The notes: a model not told the origin generated them from the sequence alone. DNA of 50,000 nt from Armadillidium nasatum (GCA_009176605.1 SEYY01002023.1:1-50000), one strand, 5' to 3'; counted from the stretch's first letter, positions 1-18,850 are shown. Numbers and translations are program-made.

Positions 1-18
1 TATTTTTTAATAATAATG

Positions 19-180
19 ATCCTCAGGGATCTCTTCTATCCTCTTTTTTTTTATGCCTTTCGTTATTGGCCTTCTCTATACTATATCATTACTAATCCAT
101 TCCTATGCTGATGACTCTACTCTTCGGCCGACCCTATTAATTGTTGTTAAGATGGTAGCTCTGGGGCAAAGTCTATGTAT
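19..180 (+). mobile_element. LINE family B relic (RT fragment)
   Basis: Short decayed piece of a non-LTR retrotransposon reverse transcriptase. A PQGSLLS-like motif near 23-45 and a SYADDSTL motif near 98-120 can be read, separated by frameshifts. The AGATGGTAGCTCTGGGGCAA stretch near 150 aligns with the equivalent part of LINE B1 (near 5818), which is why it is put in family B. Both ends are lost. No function remains. Confidence 0.6.
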
Positions 181-313
181 GTTTTGTCCTGGAGATCCTT
201 CTGATCTTTCTTGAATATTTTATTAGGACAGAGAAAATATATAAAAATGTAACCAAACAGGAAGGTGGCATGAAAACCCAATCACTTAATTTTCACCAAG
301 AGTAAATAAATGT

Positions 314-930
<617 letters not shown>

Positions 931-933
931 TTA

Positions 934-1054
<121 letters not shown>

Positions 1055-1559
1055 GTTGCTTTTGTCGAGTGAGGATGTGCTTGTGCTCTCTTATAGTGGG
1101 TTTTTAACTTTAGCTATTTATTTATTTATTTACTTATTTTTTTTTTTTATCATGTGTTTGTGTAAAGTGAAAGTGTTTTAACCTTTTAATATTTTTCAAG
1201 TCACTAACTATATACTACATGGATCATCGCCATATCTAAAGATAAGTTCCAGTTTTACCTTTTTAATTTTTACTTTAAAGGTTTTATTATTAGGAAGTTT
1301 TATTTTCTGAGAGCCAAAATTATTACCATCCAATACAATTTGAATTTTTAATTTGAAATTGTTTAGCACTATTTTAAGTTTAAACTTTGGATTTTAAATT
1401 TATTTTACCGTTTTAAAATTTAGGTTTCATATGTAAATTTATTTTAGTTTTACTTTGCTTCCTTGTCTGCTCTTTCTGTTTGTCTGTGTCTGACTGTTTG
1501 TTTGATTGTTTGTTTGTCTATTTGCTTGTTCGTTTCTTTGTCTGATTTAATTGTGATTA
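1055..1559. other. AT-rich stretch without a recognisable gene
   Basis: No coding signal seen. The last part (about 1465-1545) is a degenerate TGTTTG/TGTC pyrimidine-purine repeat that leads into LINE A1 and may be its 5' untranslated region. Confidence 0.5.
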
Positions 1560-6776
<5,217 letters not shown>

Positions 6777-7199
6777 GCCCGTTGTTAGTTTACATTAATT
6801 AACCTATTGTATTTTAAAATTTAAATAAAATACAGTTTATGTTGTAACCCTTTCAAGATGCATAAAATTAATGTTATGAAAGGTCTCTGATGAATTAACA
6901 TGAAATTTGCCAAAAACTTCCCTAAATAAGAAATTATATGTGATCAAAGAATGTTACATGTCAAAAGAAAATAACAAATGCATCATATAATGCATTAGAT
7001 AAATGCATTAGATAATGCATCTGTGTCTTCTGAGACCCAATGACATTCAAATGTAGAGGAAGAGTTTGTTTCTCTAGAAACTGACCTGATATACTTAATG
7101 TATCTCTGATAGTTATTAGTGAGTCACCAGTTTAGCAAAAACTCCTAAACGCAAACCTGAGTATGGAGAACAGAAAACTGACAAAATAAAAATGTTTTT

Positions 7200-9070
7200 G
7201 TAACTGAAAATAATATCACCAGATTGTAAAATTGAAGAAGCTTCCATATCAGAAATAAAATTGAATTCAGATGACTCAGAAATAATTTCACAGTTAACAG
7301 AGAAATTTGAACTTACTAGAAAGAGATCTGAAAAATTACAGAGTTTAACAATCCTGCCAAAGAGCTAGAGTATTAAGAGAATTGAAGAAGAATTTGATGT
7401 TACAAACTATATGGCAAAACAAGCTAAAAACTTGTGCTAAAACAAGGGATTCTGTCAGTGTCAAATAAAAGAGAAAGCAGATTTCCAAAAGACATAGAAG
7501 AGAAAGTTATTAATTTATATAAAAGTGAAGAAGTTAGCAGAATTTATGCCATTGAAAAAAAACTATAAGACGATTAGAAGAGAAGGTGAAAGAGTTCAGG
7601 AACAGAAACTCCTTATACTTTGCAATTTGAAAGAAGCTTACCAACTGTTCAAGTCAAAAAAATCCAGGTATTATATTGAATTTCTCAAAGTTTGCTGATC
7701 TTAGACCAAAAGAGTGTGTTCTAGCAGGTGCAAGTGGTACACACAGTGTATGTGTATGCACAATACATCAAAATGTGAAACTTATGATTGATGGAACATA
7801 TTTGTCCATTCCTACTAAAGAAATGAATTTTTTCAATAATGTCCAAATTGTATGAAGTTCATAGATGATTTTATAGTGAAGTTATCTAATGTATTTCATG
7901 ATAAAATGATTGATGAAGTACAATATTTGCAGTGGGTATCAGTTGATAGAACAACCCTACATACTGTGGTACAAAATACAGATGAATTAATTCACTGAAG
8001 AATATTCCAGAATGATTCAAAGTTTGAAGAGAGACGATTTTATAGCCAAACAATAGTCCTTATTCTGATCTAAGAGAAAGAAACTTTGAAGAATGGTGAG
8101 GTATTGGTTACAAGAGATTTTTCAGAAAATTATAGTATGCTTCTCAAGGATATCATTATAATAATGCTTAAGCAACAGTGCATCTCTTTGTTTGTTACTA
8201 TAGGGATGCAGCAGACATGAAGCATCTAAATGTGTGATTTCCTCTGACTGCCCTCATCATGACACAGTAACTGTTCACTTGTATCAACGGAAACTAATTG
8301 ATTATCTTAGAACTTATTTACATTTCAATATTAGTGAAATGATATACTTTTCAGCTGTAGAGCTGTAACTCAGTACAAAAAAAAATTTTTTTTGTTGTAA
8401 ATTTATGTCATCACATAACTTACTTTGGAATGAAAGCACAATGGTATTTTTTTGCAACTTCCCATGGAAAAGGGCCATGCGATGGTCTTGGTGTTACTGT
8501 GAAGAGACTAGCTGCAAATAATATAATAATAATATAATAACCAAATTATGATACCATGACAGTTATTTGATTTTGGAAGAGACAACATTCATGGAATATA
8601 CTTCATTTACTCAACAGCTGATCAATGGATAAAAGAAGAGTCAAACTTAGTAGAAAGATTTAGAAATGCGAATACAATTCCAGGAACCCAGAAACTACAC
8701 AGTTTTGTTCCTGTGTCTCAAAGAAATGGAAGTAAGAACAGTTTCAAGCATCAGTAAAGGATCAAAAATAGCAAGGATTACAAAAAAAGCTAAAGAACTT
8801 AAATTTGAAGATGTCAAGTTATTTGTAAAAGAAATCTATGACAATAAATGGTGATTAGCATGTGTCCTCGAGACATATTCAGACACACTAGACGTAAAAC
8901 TTAATTTTTAATACCTTGTGGTCCTTCTGCTTCATTCTGCTATCCTTCTAAACCAGATATTTTGGTAGTACCATATTCAGATATTCTGACAATTGTTGAT
9001 CCAATTACTGTGACCAAAAGGGCTTACAAACTAACAGAAACAGAATTGAATAAAACATTACAAATTCTGA
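7200..9070 (+). pseudogene. T1 transposon protein, broken (unassigned DDE-like family)
   Basis: Reading across several frames, ordered conserved blocks appear. They are FPKDIEEKVINLY (about 7477), LRPKECVLAGASGTHSVCV (about 7700), IHQNVKLMIDG, WVSVDRTTL (7933), DFSENYSMLLKDI (8116), DTVTVHLYQRKLIDYL (about 8260), SHGKGPCDGLG (about 8462), KLHSFVPVSQRNG (about 8693) and YDNKW followed by ACVL-like sequence (about 8838). I recognise this block order from uncharacterised repeat-encoded proteins of cnidarians and arthropods. A DDE-type transposase is an inference from the TIRs and the acidic motifs (VDRTTL, DFSENY). Many stops and indels make it a relic. Confidence 0.6.
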
Positions 9071-9307
9071 AAAGCAATTAAAATTATTACCATTCTATTT
9101 ACAAGTACAATGTCAAAGTTGGTTGGTCAAATCATTTCCTCACAGGTTTGTGTCAAGCCAGCCTATTTAATACTTTTTCTCCAAAAAAGAGCCATGTCAG
9201 AAAAAAATTGGTCATAACAAAGCATACCTTTTCAAATTATATAATAATGATCACTAACAATGCCATACAAGATGAAAAATTAACATTCAAACTGTTCTAT
9301 TACCTAA

Positions 9308-9781
9308 AAAGGTGATATTTAAGACAAAATGTGAATTTTCATTAAGACCCTATGTAAGTAAATTTGCAGCAGCTTTGAATCTGAACAAGTGCCCACTCTA
9401 AAATTTGGCAAACTTTGTGCCAATAGGATGATCAAGTTAGGAGGCAAATTTGATCAGAATCAGTAAATACCTTTTTTCGGTATCAAAGATCAAAGGTCAA
9501 ATATTTTTTTTTTACTCTGGCATAAAATTTTACTAAATAAAAGTTTTACATGCACTGAAGGGCTTTAATTAAAAAAATGTGTAAATCATCGGTATTGTTG
9601 TGCAGGAACTGAAATATTTAACTTCAAAGTTTGCTTCAATCTCTCAAAGATGAACTTTTTTTGTCAAAGTTACATCTCTGGAACCGTTTGAGCTATGAAC
9701 TTGGGATAAAGACCATGATCATTTTCTTAGCAAGATCTATAGGTATGTCAAAAATCATAAAAATTGAAGAGGTCAAGAAAT
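9308..9781 (-). repeat. Right terminal inverted repeat of T1
   Basis: Reverse complement matches 477-930. It includes CCAATAGGATGATCAAG (about 9421) opposite the CATCCTATTGGCACAAAGT block at about 808, and ATGAACTTGGGATAAAGACC (about 9696) opposite about 542. Confidence 0.75.
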
Positions 9782-9789
9782 TAAAAATT

Positions 9790-10306
<517 letters not shown>

Positions 10307-10309
10307 CAG

Positions 10310-10914
10310 ATCTATAAAGGCTTGGACATTGCAACAAATAAAGTATCCAAAGAAGATCGCCTGTCAGTACCTCATCATTTGATTGATTTTCAAGATCCTT
10401 TAAAGGTCTACAATGTTATAGATTACAGAAATGATGTTTTGCCACTTATTGAGAGAATTCATAGGGATGGAAAATTACCTGTTATAGTTGGAGGCACACA
10501 CTATTATATAGAAGCAATTTTATGGAAGGTTTTAGTTCAGTCAGAGAACTTTGAGTTTTCTGATCAAAGTAAATTGTGTTATTCTAAAGTTGATATATTA
10601 GAAAGAATCAACATTGTTAAGAACTTTGTTAAAGAGAATATTTCTGACAGTAGTGTTGACAAACTTTTAAATAGTTTTAGTGCAGTTGTTGACAAAAAAT
10701 CTACTACTTATACTGACAGTTCGCACACACCTGTTAAAAGTGAAGAAAGCCTTCAAAGTGTTGATGATTATAGTTGTAACATCAATTCCATTTTAGGAAA
10801 AGTAAAAGAAATATTAAATTTGATTACAAATGACAGTCTCTTAAGATTGCTTGAAGAGGTTGATCCAGAAATGTCCCAAATTTATCATCCAAACAATAGA
10901 AGGAAAATTATAAG
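10310..10914 (+). CDS. TRIT1: tRNA dimethylallyltransferase, internal exon
   Basis: Internal exon of the enzyme that attaches a dimethylallyl group to A37 of tRNAs reading UNN codons, in cytosol and mitochondria. The 201-residue translation opens [16 protein letters not shown] and continues with [11 protein letters not shown], the RND-LPLIE block and [18 protein letters not shown], all hallmarks of the MiaA/TRIT1 family. It ends with [19 protein letters not shown]. Between these blocks lies an acidic, Ser-rich insert of roughly 80-100 residues (about 10550-10840) that is longer than in vertebrate TRIT1. The acceptor is ACAG at 10306-10309 (phase 0) and the donor is GTAAGT from 10915 (phase 2). 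The N-terminal P-loop exon and the C-terminal exons were not found in the window. The frame is fully open, so it looks functional. Confidence 0.88.
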
Positions 10915-11611
10915 GTAAGTTTAATTAGTTATCTTTATTAATTTTGAAAATTGTTTCATCATCAAAACAATTACCCCAATAAAAGTGTTGGATTAATTTA
11001 TACTTAATGTGTTAATTTTTCTTTTTTTTGTTGTTGTAAAAATTCATTATGTGCTGCAAATTAGTGATGTCACAGATACAGAATTTAACATTTGTGGATG
11101 TTATAAATATATAAAGATATAAAATATCAGTGTAGTAGTACGGAAAGTGTTATAATATCTTCAGAGTTAGGATTGGCCCTACAATTTTTGAGACCTCAAA
11201 TGCACACATGCCAATTTCACATGATTGTTATACATTATTTAATCATTTTTTATATATTTAATTATAAAATTCTGTATATTAGAAGTTGCACCACTGATCA
11301 TGAGAGAGTGAAATTTTTAAAGCTCGTTTAGGAATGGGATAGCATAATGGAGGTTGTCTCATGTATTGGAAGTGGGAGTTGTGAATTTAATGAGTGAAAA
11401 TTTCCTAGAGACAGTGAGGCAATTAATTCATTAATAGGTTCCCTTTTGTAGTATTAAGATAGTATAGGAGAGCTGTCTGTATCATCATGGGGGAATCAGC
11501 AAAAATGGTAGAGATGGTCATTTAAAAGTTGGAATTTCAAGTTAAATCTTTGCATAAATATTCTCATAAATTTCTCTATAGCGTGAAGCCTGTCAAAGGA
11601 AGTAATGGCTT
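10915..11611 (+). other. Non-coding sequence after the TRIT1 exon
   Basis: Begins with a good 5' splice site (GTAAGT). The rest is AT-rich sequence in which no exon, repeat copy or RNA gene was recognised. Confidence 0.5.
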
Positions 11612-12610
11612 TGTAGAGAGTATGAAGAGTAAAGCAAGCTCCTGATAAAAAAGATTGAAAAATTTTGAGGAGGTTTAGAGGTAAAATTCCTATACAGATG
11701 GAAAAGACTGTATTAATAGGAGACCCACATAGAAGTATTAAATTAGGTTTAGATCAATGAAAAGCTCTATTGGTTCACATGTAACTAGCTAGATAAAAGT
11801 ACCCTTGGGTTTCAATCACAAGAACATATTCAGTTACTTCTTACTGGTAGGGTAACAAAATAAAAGGACCACTCGCCTTGCGAGCAATGAAGCTCAGCAC
11901 ACAAGATTTATACATATAATAACTGTGAATTCTCAAATAAAATTGCAAGACCCAAAATAAAATAATAGAGAGAGATTTGTTACATTTACATCAATTCTAT
12001 ATTTCTTACATAAAATATATAAATATTTATGCAACTCAAGTGACACATGATAATACTTTTATTTTCTTTTAGTGATTTGATCTAATTTTATTTCTTGGTC
12101 AAGAAGGTTTTCAAATCTATTTGCTAATGTATCTTTCAAGTTGGTAGAAAATATCAGGGAAACAAAAAAAAAAAAAACAATAAAAAAAGAAGCTTACAAA
12201 GGAATTATTATAATAAGTAACCCTAAATCAAAAATAAACAAGAAACAAATCATATTATAATTACAATGATTAATGACAAAATATATATACATAATACTAA
12301 AACAAAATTTATAATTAGGAATAACATTACTTTTGCTAAATTGTACAACAATGCAATATAAAAATTATATACCTTGCTTGAACACAAAAAACCTTTAAGA
12401 TTAAGATATTACAGTTGCAGCATTTGACTGACTATATGGTATAACCAACATTCCATAATCTTTAGTAACAACGATCCTCGTATATGCCTTACTGTTATAA
12501 AGTCAATTTATCTATTTTCTGTAATAGAAACTTTTAGAATAAAATTTTTATCAAATATTCTATGCAACAATGCAAAATAATGAAGATTAAATAAAGAAAC
12601 AACACCTGGC
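11612..12610. repeat. Repeat R, copy 1 (about 1.0 kb, unclassified)
   Basis: Collinear with 23337-24372 in the same orientation, with about 20-25% divergence and small indels. Landmarks are AGTAAAGCAAGCTCCTGATA (11628 and 23355), TAACAAATAAAAGGACCACT-like sequence (about 11852 and 23585), TTTCTTGGTCAAGAAGG (about 12089 and 23869) and AATAAAGAAACAACACCT at the right end (12591 and 24349). No ORF, LTR signature or terminal inverted repeat was identified. Confidence 0.75.
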
Positions 12611-12881
12611 TCCTCCCAGCGAGTTTAAATTAAGGATGCACTGATTAATCGGTAATCGGCCTAATCGACCATATTACCGATTAATCGGTAATCGGCTATT
12701 CACACGATTAATCGGCCGATTGCTTAAATCCTTTACCAGAACAAACCAACCTTTACAAGACCATTTCATAACTGCCAAGTTAATCATCAGATAGCTTCGA
12801 CACAGTAACAAATAACAATACCAATATAATTTTCAAAATTATTCATCATTTTGAGCCTGGCTGCTATTATGGCTTTTGCCT

Positions 12882-12957
<76 letters not shown>

Positions 12958-12969
12958 TATATATATATA
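12882..12969. repeat. (TA)n microsatellite inside the hAT element
   Basis: About 88 bp of TA with two phase breaks, in the 3' flank of the transposase. Confidence 0.95.
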
Positions 12970-13156
12970 AGAAATCATTCATAAATTAATGAAACATTAA
13001 CATATTATAATTGACTCATTTTAATACAAATACTACAAATACATACAATACAAATTGCATAAAAATACTACTAAATTTTGACAGTTTTTCCTTGTTTTCT
13101 GTTTATACTTTTGCCTCTTCAATTCATGTTGTCTTCTATTTCAGCTCTCAAGCTCA

Positions 13157-15134
13157 TCAGTATTTAAAGTTCAATACTCTTAAGTTATAATGCAGAAACA
13201 TAAGAGTTTCCCCATTTTCAGGACACAGCCTATTCCTTGTAGGTTCATAGATATTACCACCTGTACTAAAGAGTCTTTCACTCTCAACAGATGATGGTGG
13301 TGCGCTTAAATATTTTGAAGCCAAATTGCTCAATATTGGTAAAGTCTCCCGTGTCTTTTTCCAACAAAGAAATGGGTCTTCGCTTCTTTGAAGTGTTGGT
13401 AGAGTTAAATATTGATCCAGTTCCTTTGCGCATCTACGAGTAACAGATTTACTCCTCTTGAGTTTGGGTTGCACATCTGTTGTACTTGCAACGTCTAAGT
13501 CTGAATTTATTTTCATAGGCTTATTTGACTCAAAATCATCTAACAGTTTTGAAAGGGAAACAGTTTTAGTACACTTTCATAAGTTTCATTATCTTGATCA
13601 TCATTAGAAGAGCTGTCTCCTGTTTGAATCTGTTTGAATAGAATTTATCTCAGCTTGATGTTCTACAATCTACAATATCTATAACCCATTTCTTAATAGT
13701 GTCTTCTTTAATGTCATCCTTTTGAAATTTCAATTTAAATCTGGGATCGAGAAAAGTAGCCAAGCACAGAAATTTTTCATTTATGTATGATGTAAATCTT
13801 TTTTCAGTTGATGCACTGAATTCTTCAACAGTTGAAATAATTCCACTAAATTCACCAGTAGGTTTGGTAGCTTTTAATAGAAATAATCTGAGAGCTAATA
13901 TTGTAGGATTATCATTGATATAGTTGATGTTCTGTTACTTGATTCTTTGCTGATGTCTTCAAATGGACTTAATAAATGGACAACTTTTTCAACAATTGTT
14001 CATTGGTAACTTGATAAAGTTGGAATGTCAACAGCATACATTATAAGAGCTTTTCGCTGTTCTAAATTTCTTTTCAGCATATAATATGTTGAATTCCAAC
14101 GAGTAGACACATCTTGAAACAGTTTATGTTTGTCTAATTTAAGCTGCTCCTGGATTTCGGTTAATTTGCTAATCGCTAATGGAGAATGATTAAAGTGTGA
14201 GACTATTTTTCTGCTAATTGCAATTATATTGCTCACAGCCTTTTGCGAAAATATTGATTCATTTACTGAAAGTTGCAATGTGTGTATGAAACATGATAGT
14301 GACTGTACACCACACTCCCTCATACCACCAACCATATTTGCGGCGGAATCTCTTAGTACAAAATTTTTTTTTTGGAGATCTTATACTCATTCAGAACAAT
14401 GTGTAGTTGTTCACTTATTATTTCAGCTGTATGTGAACCAGGGAAAGGAACAACTCTAAGCACAGCTCTACATTGTTCAAACTCATCTGAAAGCCAATGG
14501 CCTGTCACACTCAGAAATGGAGCATTATTTGTTGAAGCTGTCCAAATGTCTGTGGTCAAAGAAAGACTGCTAATTTCATCGAGCGATGTCTGAATTTTTG
14601 CTTTTACTTTCATAAATATATCCAGGATTATTTTGTCTGTGAAATATTTTCTTGATGGAATTCTGTAATTAGGACAGAGTTTTGCAATAAGCCTTTGGAA
14701 TCCAATGTCAGATGTTAAAGAATATGGTTGAATATCAACAGCTATCATTTCTCCTATCAAATAATGTATCTCTTGGGACTTGTGATCGTTAATATTCCAA
14801 ATTTTACTCTTTTTTCTAAAACTGATTGTATAGTTGGTTGAACATTTTTTGGAGGCTCATAGTTGCTGCAACTTGCTTCTGAAGTACTTGGCTGTGACCA
14901 ATCATATTGCCTTTTCAGCTTATCCGTTTCAGCTTTTGCTTCATCTGAATGAATTTTCTTAATGTGGTTCAACATATTTGTCGTTGTATAACTTTTTGCA
15001 GATTTGCCACCTCTTGATATGGTGGCTTTACATAATTTAAAAATACATTTACTGTTATCCTTAGGATGAACATCAAAATACTTCCAACAATAACTGGTTG
15101 ACATACTGCTTTCGTTATAAAGTGTAATTAACAT
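13157..15134 (-). pseudogene. hAT transposase, frameshifted
   Basis: Four segments in order on the minus strand. (i) 15134-14757: BED-type zinc finger with SYTTTNMLNHIKKIH. The first Cys of its CxxC pair is replaced by Phe (SKCIFKLC), one base away from TGT. (ii) 14760-14353: catalytic region with SLTTDIWTA and SVTGHWL. (iii) 14335-14000: CFIHTLQL and DVSTRWNSTYYML. (iv) 13516-13157: C-terminal dimerisation region with PPSSVESERLFSTGG and NRLCPENGETLMFLHYN. This order is diagnostic of hAT transposases. Frameshifts near 14757 and 14345 and gaps between 13516 and 14000 disable it. Confidence 0.9.
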
Positions 15135-15599
15135 TTAATTATTTATATCTCTATAATCGAGATTCTAGAATCTAGAGTTATCTTTAAAATTTAAAAAATT
15201 TTTTTTTTTATATAGCTGAAAAGTAAGAATATAAAATGATTTACATTAATAATGAAAACATGCATATTTATTAGTAATAAATAATAATGTTGATAACTGC
15301 TTTTTCTCAGTATTAATTTAAATTAATAATAAGCAATAATTTATTATTAATTAATTAATAATAACTCATTACTTATTAGGTGTCATTTATGAAAGGCCGA
15401 TTAATCGATAATCGGTAATCGGCTACTTGGTTTATCGGTGCACCCCTAGTTGAAATACTGCATTTTCTTTTGTAAGGATATTGCATGTGGGGTGACATTT
15501 GCAAGATTTATGGTGCTTTTTGTCAAAAGAGTAATAAACATTTTATATAACTGACCCTTAAAACTTATTTGACCAATGATATGTTAGATAAGCTGTAAG

Positions 15600-15932
15600 G
15601 GTGAGAGAGAATAAGAGGAGTAAGTTATGAACCCCAAAAATTTAATTTTTTGAGTGGTTATAACTTTTGCGTTATTAGTGATAAAAGATGTGAAACAAAA
15701 TGTGAATGGTGTAAAAAGACATAGTAAGCAAAAGTTACTCTAAGCACTTTTAACCTATGACTGATATTTTAAAAGTTAAACAAAATTTTAAAATTGGGGG
15801 CTCATTTCCATTTCCCCCTTGATACAAATTTTTTTTTTACTGATGTTAAAAATGTTTCTTTATCATTTTTGTGGAAAAACATATGAAATGAAACACTTGT
15901 GAATTTTAGTATTTAATGCTTATTTTTTACAT
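15600..15932 (+). repeat. Left terminal inverted repeat of T2
   Basis: Matches the reverse complement of 20485-20890. Shared blocks include GACTGATATTTTAAAAGTTA (about 15761) and AGTATTTAATGCT (about 15909). Confidence 0.75.
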
Positions 15933-15950
15933 AGATTAATTTGAACTTAA

Positions 15951-16416
15951 AATTTGATTTACTTGAAATAAGATGTAATGTGTAACTTTCTTAAAGAACA
16001 TTAATTTGTTGATAGTGGTAGTAAGTAAATATACCTTTTGTCACTTTTAAGCTTCATTTTCAATAAATAATTAGCTTGCTTTACATCCTTATTCTCAAAT
16101 GAATACGTTATCTTAAGCAATGCCTGGAATAAAGCTTGGATTTGACATCATGCACAGTATGTCATCTTATGGTATCCAGCATTCATCTTTTAGGTACACT
16201 AATTCCTGTGTCACCTGTACCAGATTCCACTTTACTCATCTTTAACAAAATGGGGTGATTTATTATTAGATATCCTGTTGGCAGATCAATTTAATTTAAT
16301 TTGATTTACTTGAAATTAGATGTAATGTGTAACTTTCTTAAAGAACATTAATTTAATGATAGTGGTAGTAAGTAAATATACCTTTAGTCAATTTTAAGCT
16401 TCATTTTCAATAAATA
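15951..16416 (+). repeat. 347-bp tandem unit, second copy partial
   Basis: 15951-16069 is repeated at 16298-16416 with only a few differences over 119 bp. The second copy stops exactly where LINE A2 begins, so a 347-bp tandem duplication was probably cut by the LINE insertion. Confidence 0.85.
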
Positions 16417-18850
16417 GAGCAGTTGATTAGGGAACCCACACACATTCCAGATCGTCCTAACCAATTCTTGAATACACTTGATTTATGCTTCACCACTACT
16501 CCTTCTAGATATAAATACACCATTTTCCCTCCTATTGGTAACTCTGACCATAATCTTATAGCTCTTAGTTATAATGCTTTCTCTCCAGCATCTCCACCAT
16601 GCCCTAAACGTACTTTCTGGAACTTTAATTGGGCTGATTGGGGGGCAATGTGCCGCTTCTTTGCTAACTATCATTGGAGTGAATCTTTGCTTTGTCTCGG
16701 GGGACGCTTCTGTCTCTGCTGAAAAGGTAGGGGCCGTAATCCTTGAGGGGATGGGCAGATTCATTCTATCTTCAACTAAATATTTTTCTCCTCAAAATCC
16801 ATGGATCAATGACAACTGTTCTCTTGTCCTTCGGGAGAGAGACAATGCTTATCGTGAATGAAAAAACTCTCCTTCTCCTATCACTTGCTAATTTTCATTC
16901 AGCTCGGAATCGTTGCAAGGGATGTTCTTCGACGGACTAAGCTTACTTTCATAAAAAGGAAGTGCACTGACCTCCATGGCTCTCCTACTGATAAAAATTT
17001 CTGGCCTCTTGTCAAAAATATCTCTAACAACTTCTGTAAATCTGCCTTTCCTCCTCTTATTCACTCTGATGGTTCTGTAGCTAATACTCCTTCTGAAAAG
17101 GCTAATCTCTTCGGCCTCCTTTTTTCATCTAATTCCACCCTGCTCGATTCTGGCATCCATCCTCCTACTCCTTCTCCTCTCAGGTATTCCATGTCTCTAC
17201 CTGTAATTACTCATGATCGGGTGCATGGGATCCTGAAATCTATGAACGTCAGGAAGGCCAGTGGCCCGGATGGCATTCCCCTCGTGTTCTGAGGGAGTGT
17301 ACTTCCGAGTTAGCGCCTGTCCTCGTTCAGCTCTACTCTCTTTGCCTTAATACTAAATACTTTTCCTAAATGCTGGAAGCGTGCATTTGTTCAGCCGATC
17401 CCGAAAAAAGGTAGTCGCTCTGACCCTTCTAACTATCGACTTATAGCTCTCACCTATGTTCTATCTAAAATTTTTGAAACTCTTCTCAACTCTCATTTCC
17501 TGGATCATTTGGAGTCTCATTCTCTTCTCTCAGATCACCAGTATGGCTTTCGACGCTCGAGGTCAACTGGTGACATACTCTCCTATCTTACTGATCTATG
17601 GTCTTCTGCCCTTAGGGACTTCGGGGAGTCTTGTGTGGTGGCGCTTGACATATCTAAGGCTTTTGACCGGGTATGGCATGCGTCGCTGCTCTCCAAGCTC
17701 CCTTCCTTTGGGTTTCCTAATTCTCTTTGCTTACTCTTGTCTAATTTTCTCTAAGATCGTTCCATTTCGTCACTTGTAGATGGAGCGACCTCTTCCTCCT
17801 TTTCTGTCAACTGTGGTATTCCTCAGGGTTCCGTTTTATCTCCAACTTTATTCTTACTTTTCATTAACGATCTTCTCAACTGCACTTCTAACTCTGTTCA
17901 CTCTTATGCTGATGACTCAACTCTACATTCTTCTACTCATTTCAAATCTGCTCCCTCTTTGCTTCTAGAGTTGCTTCTCGTCTTCAACTCTCCGATTCTA
18001 TTCTTGCCGATCTGGATGGGATTTCCCAGTGGGGTCATAGCAACCTTGGGAAATTCAACTCTTTAAAAACTCAACTTCTTCACATCTCACTCTCAAACAC
18101 ACCTCCTAACTTTCCTATCCTCTTCGATGGCTCTCCCGTCTCACCTGTAAATAACATTAACATTCTTAGTCTAAACATAAACAACAAACTGTCTTGGAAA
18201 CCACATATCACAATGGTTGCTAAAACGGCCTCTAAGAAGCTGGGAATTCTGTTCAGATTGCGAGAATTTTTTTCTTTCGAGCAGTTACTCCAAATATATA
18301 AGGGTCTTATTCGTCCCTTGTATGGAGTACTGTTCTCACATTTGGGGGGGGGGGGCTCCGGCTCCTCCTCTCTTCTGGATAGGGTTGAGTCAAAAGCTAA
18401 AAAATTAATAAACTGTCCCCTACTTTCAAACTCTCTTGATCCCTTATCTCTGCGACGTGACGTTGACGCTCTATCTCTTTTCTATAGGTACTACAATGGC
18501 AGGTGCTCGAGGGAATTGGTCCTCTCGCATTCCTCCACTGTTGCGTCGTCCTCGTTGAACAAGGGGTGCCCTGCTTTCGCACCAATTTTGTGTGAACGTA
18601 GGAAATCCCAGGCTATCCCGTTGTGGTACCTCCTCCTTTCCAGCCACCTCTATTCTGTGGAACTTCTCTACCATCATCTATTTTTCCTCCTGTATTTAAT
18701 CTTCCACTCTTCAAGGCTTCCGTCTGCTCCCAACTGAGGGTTGTGCGTTAGATGTTTGTTTAAACGGGGTTTCTCCTTGTGTGTATGCCCCGTCCTTGAA
18801 AAGGGCTCTGCCCGTGAGTGGTGGCGTTCTGTAAAAAAAAAAAAAAAAAA
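16417..18850 (+). mobile_element. LINE A2: 5'-truncated family A LINE with poly(A)
   Basis: Starts in the late endonuclease domain (HIPDRPNQFLNTLDLCF, about 16441) and runs through the RT: KASGPDGIP (about 17256), QYGFRRSRSTGD (about 17541), [13 protein letters not shown] (about 17638), and a SYADDSTLH box (about 17901). It ends with the family 3' motif AAAAGGGCTCTGCCCGTGAG (18799) followed by about 20 A (18833-18851). Frameshifts occur throughout, and a G-run (18346-18355) interrupts the HIWGG block. Unlike A1 and A5 it has a plain poly(A) tail. Confidence 0.88.

Larger units (their letters stand above)
12631..15448 (-). mobile_element. hAT-family DNA transposon, defective
   Basis: A 2818-bp element flanked by an 8-bp target duplication, GTTTAAAT (12623-12630) and GTTGAAAT (15449-15456), with one mismatch. 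The ends form terminal inverted repeats: TAAGGATGCACTGATTAATC on the left, and TAGGGGTGCACCGATAAACC on the opposite strand at the right. Subterminal regions carry repeated AATCGG/CCGATT units. Transposase segments lie on the minus strand. A (TA)n tract (12882-12969) has grown or inserted near the 3' end. Confidence 0.88.

Noticed and set aside
16070..16297. 228-bp segment between the 119-bp repeats as an insertion with a giant target duplication
   Set aside because: A simple tandem 347-bp unit explains it, and no known element makes a 119-bp target duplication.
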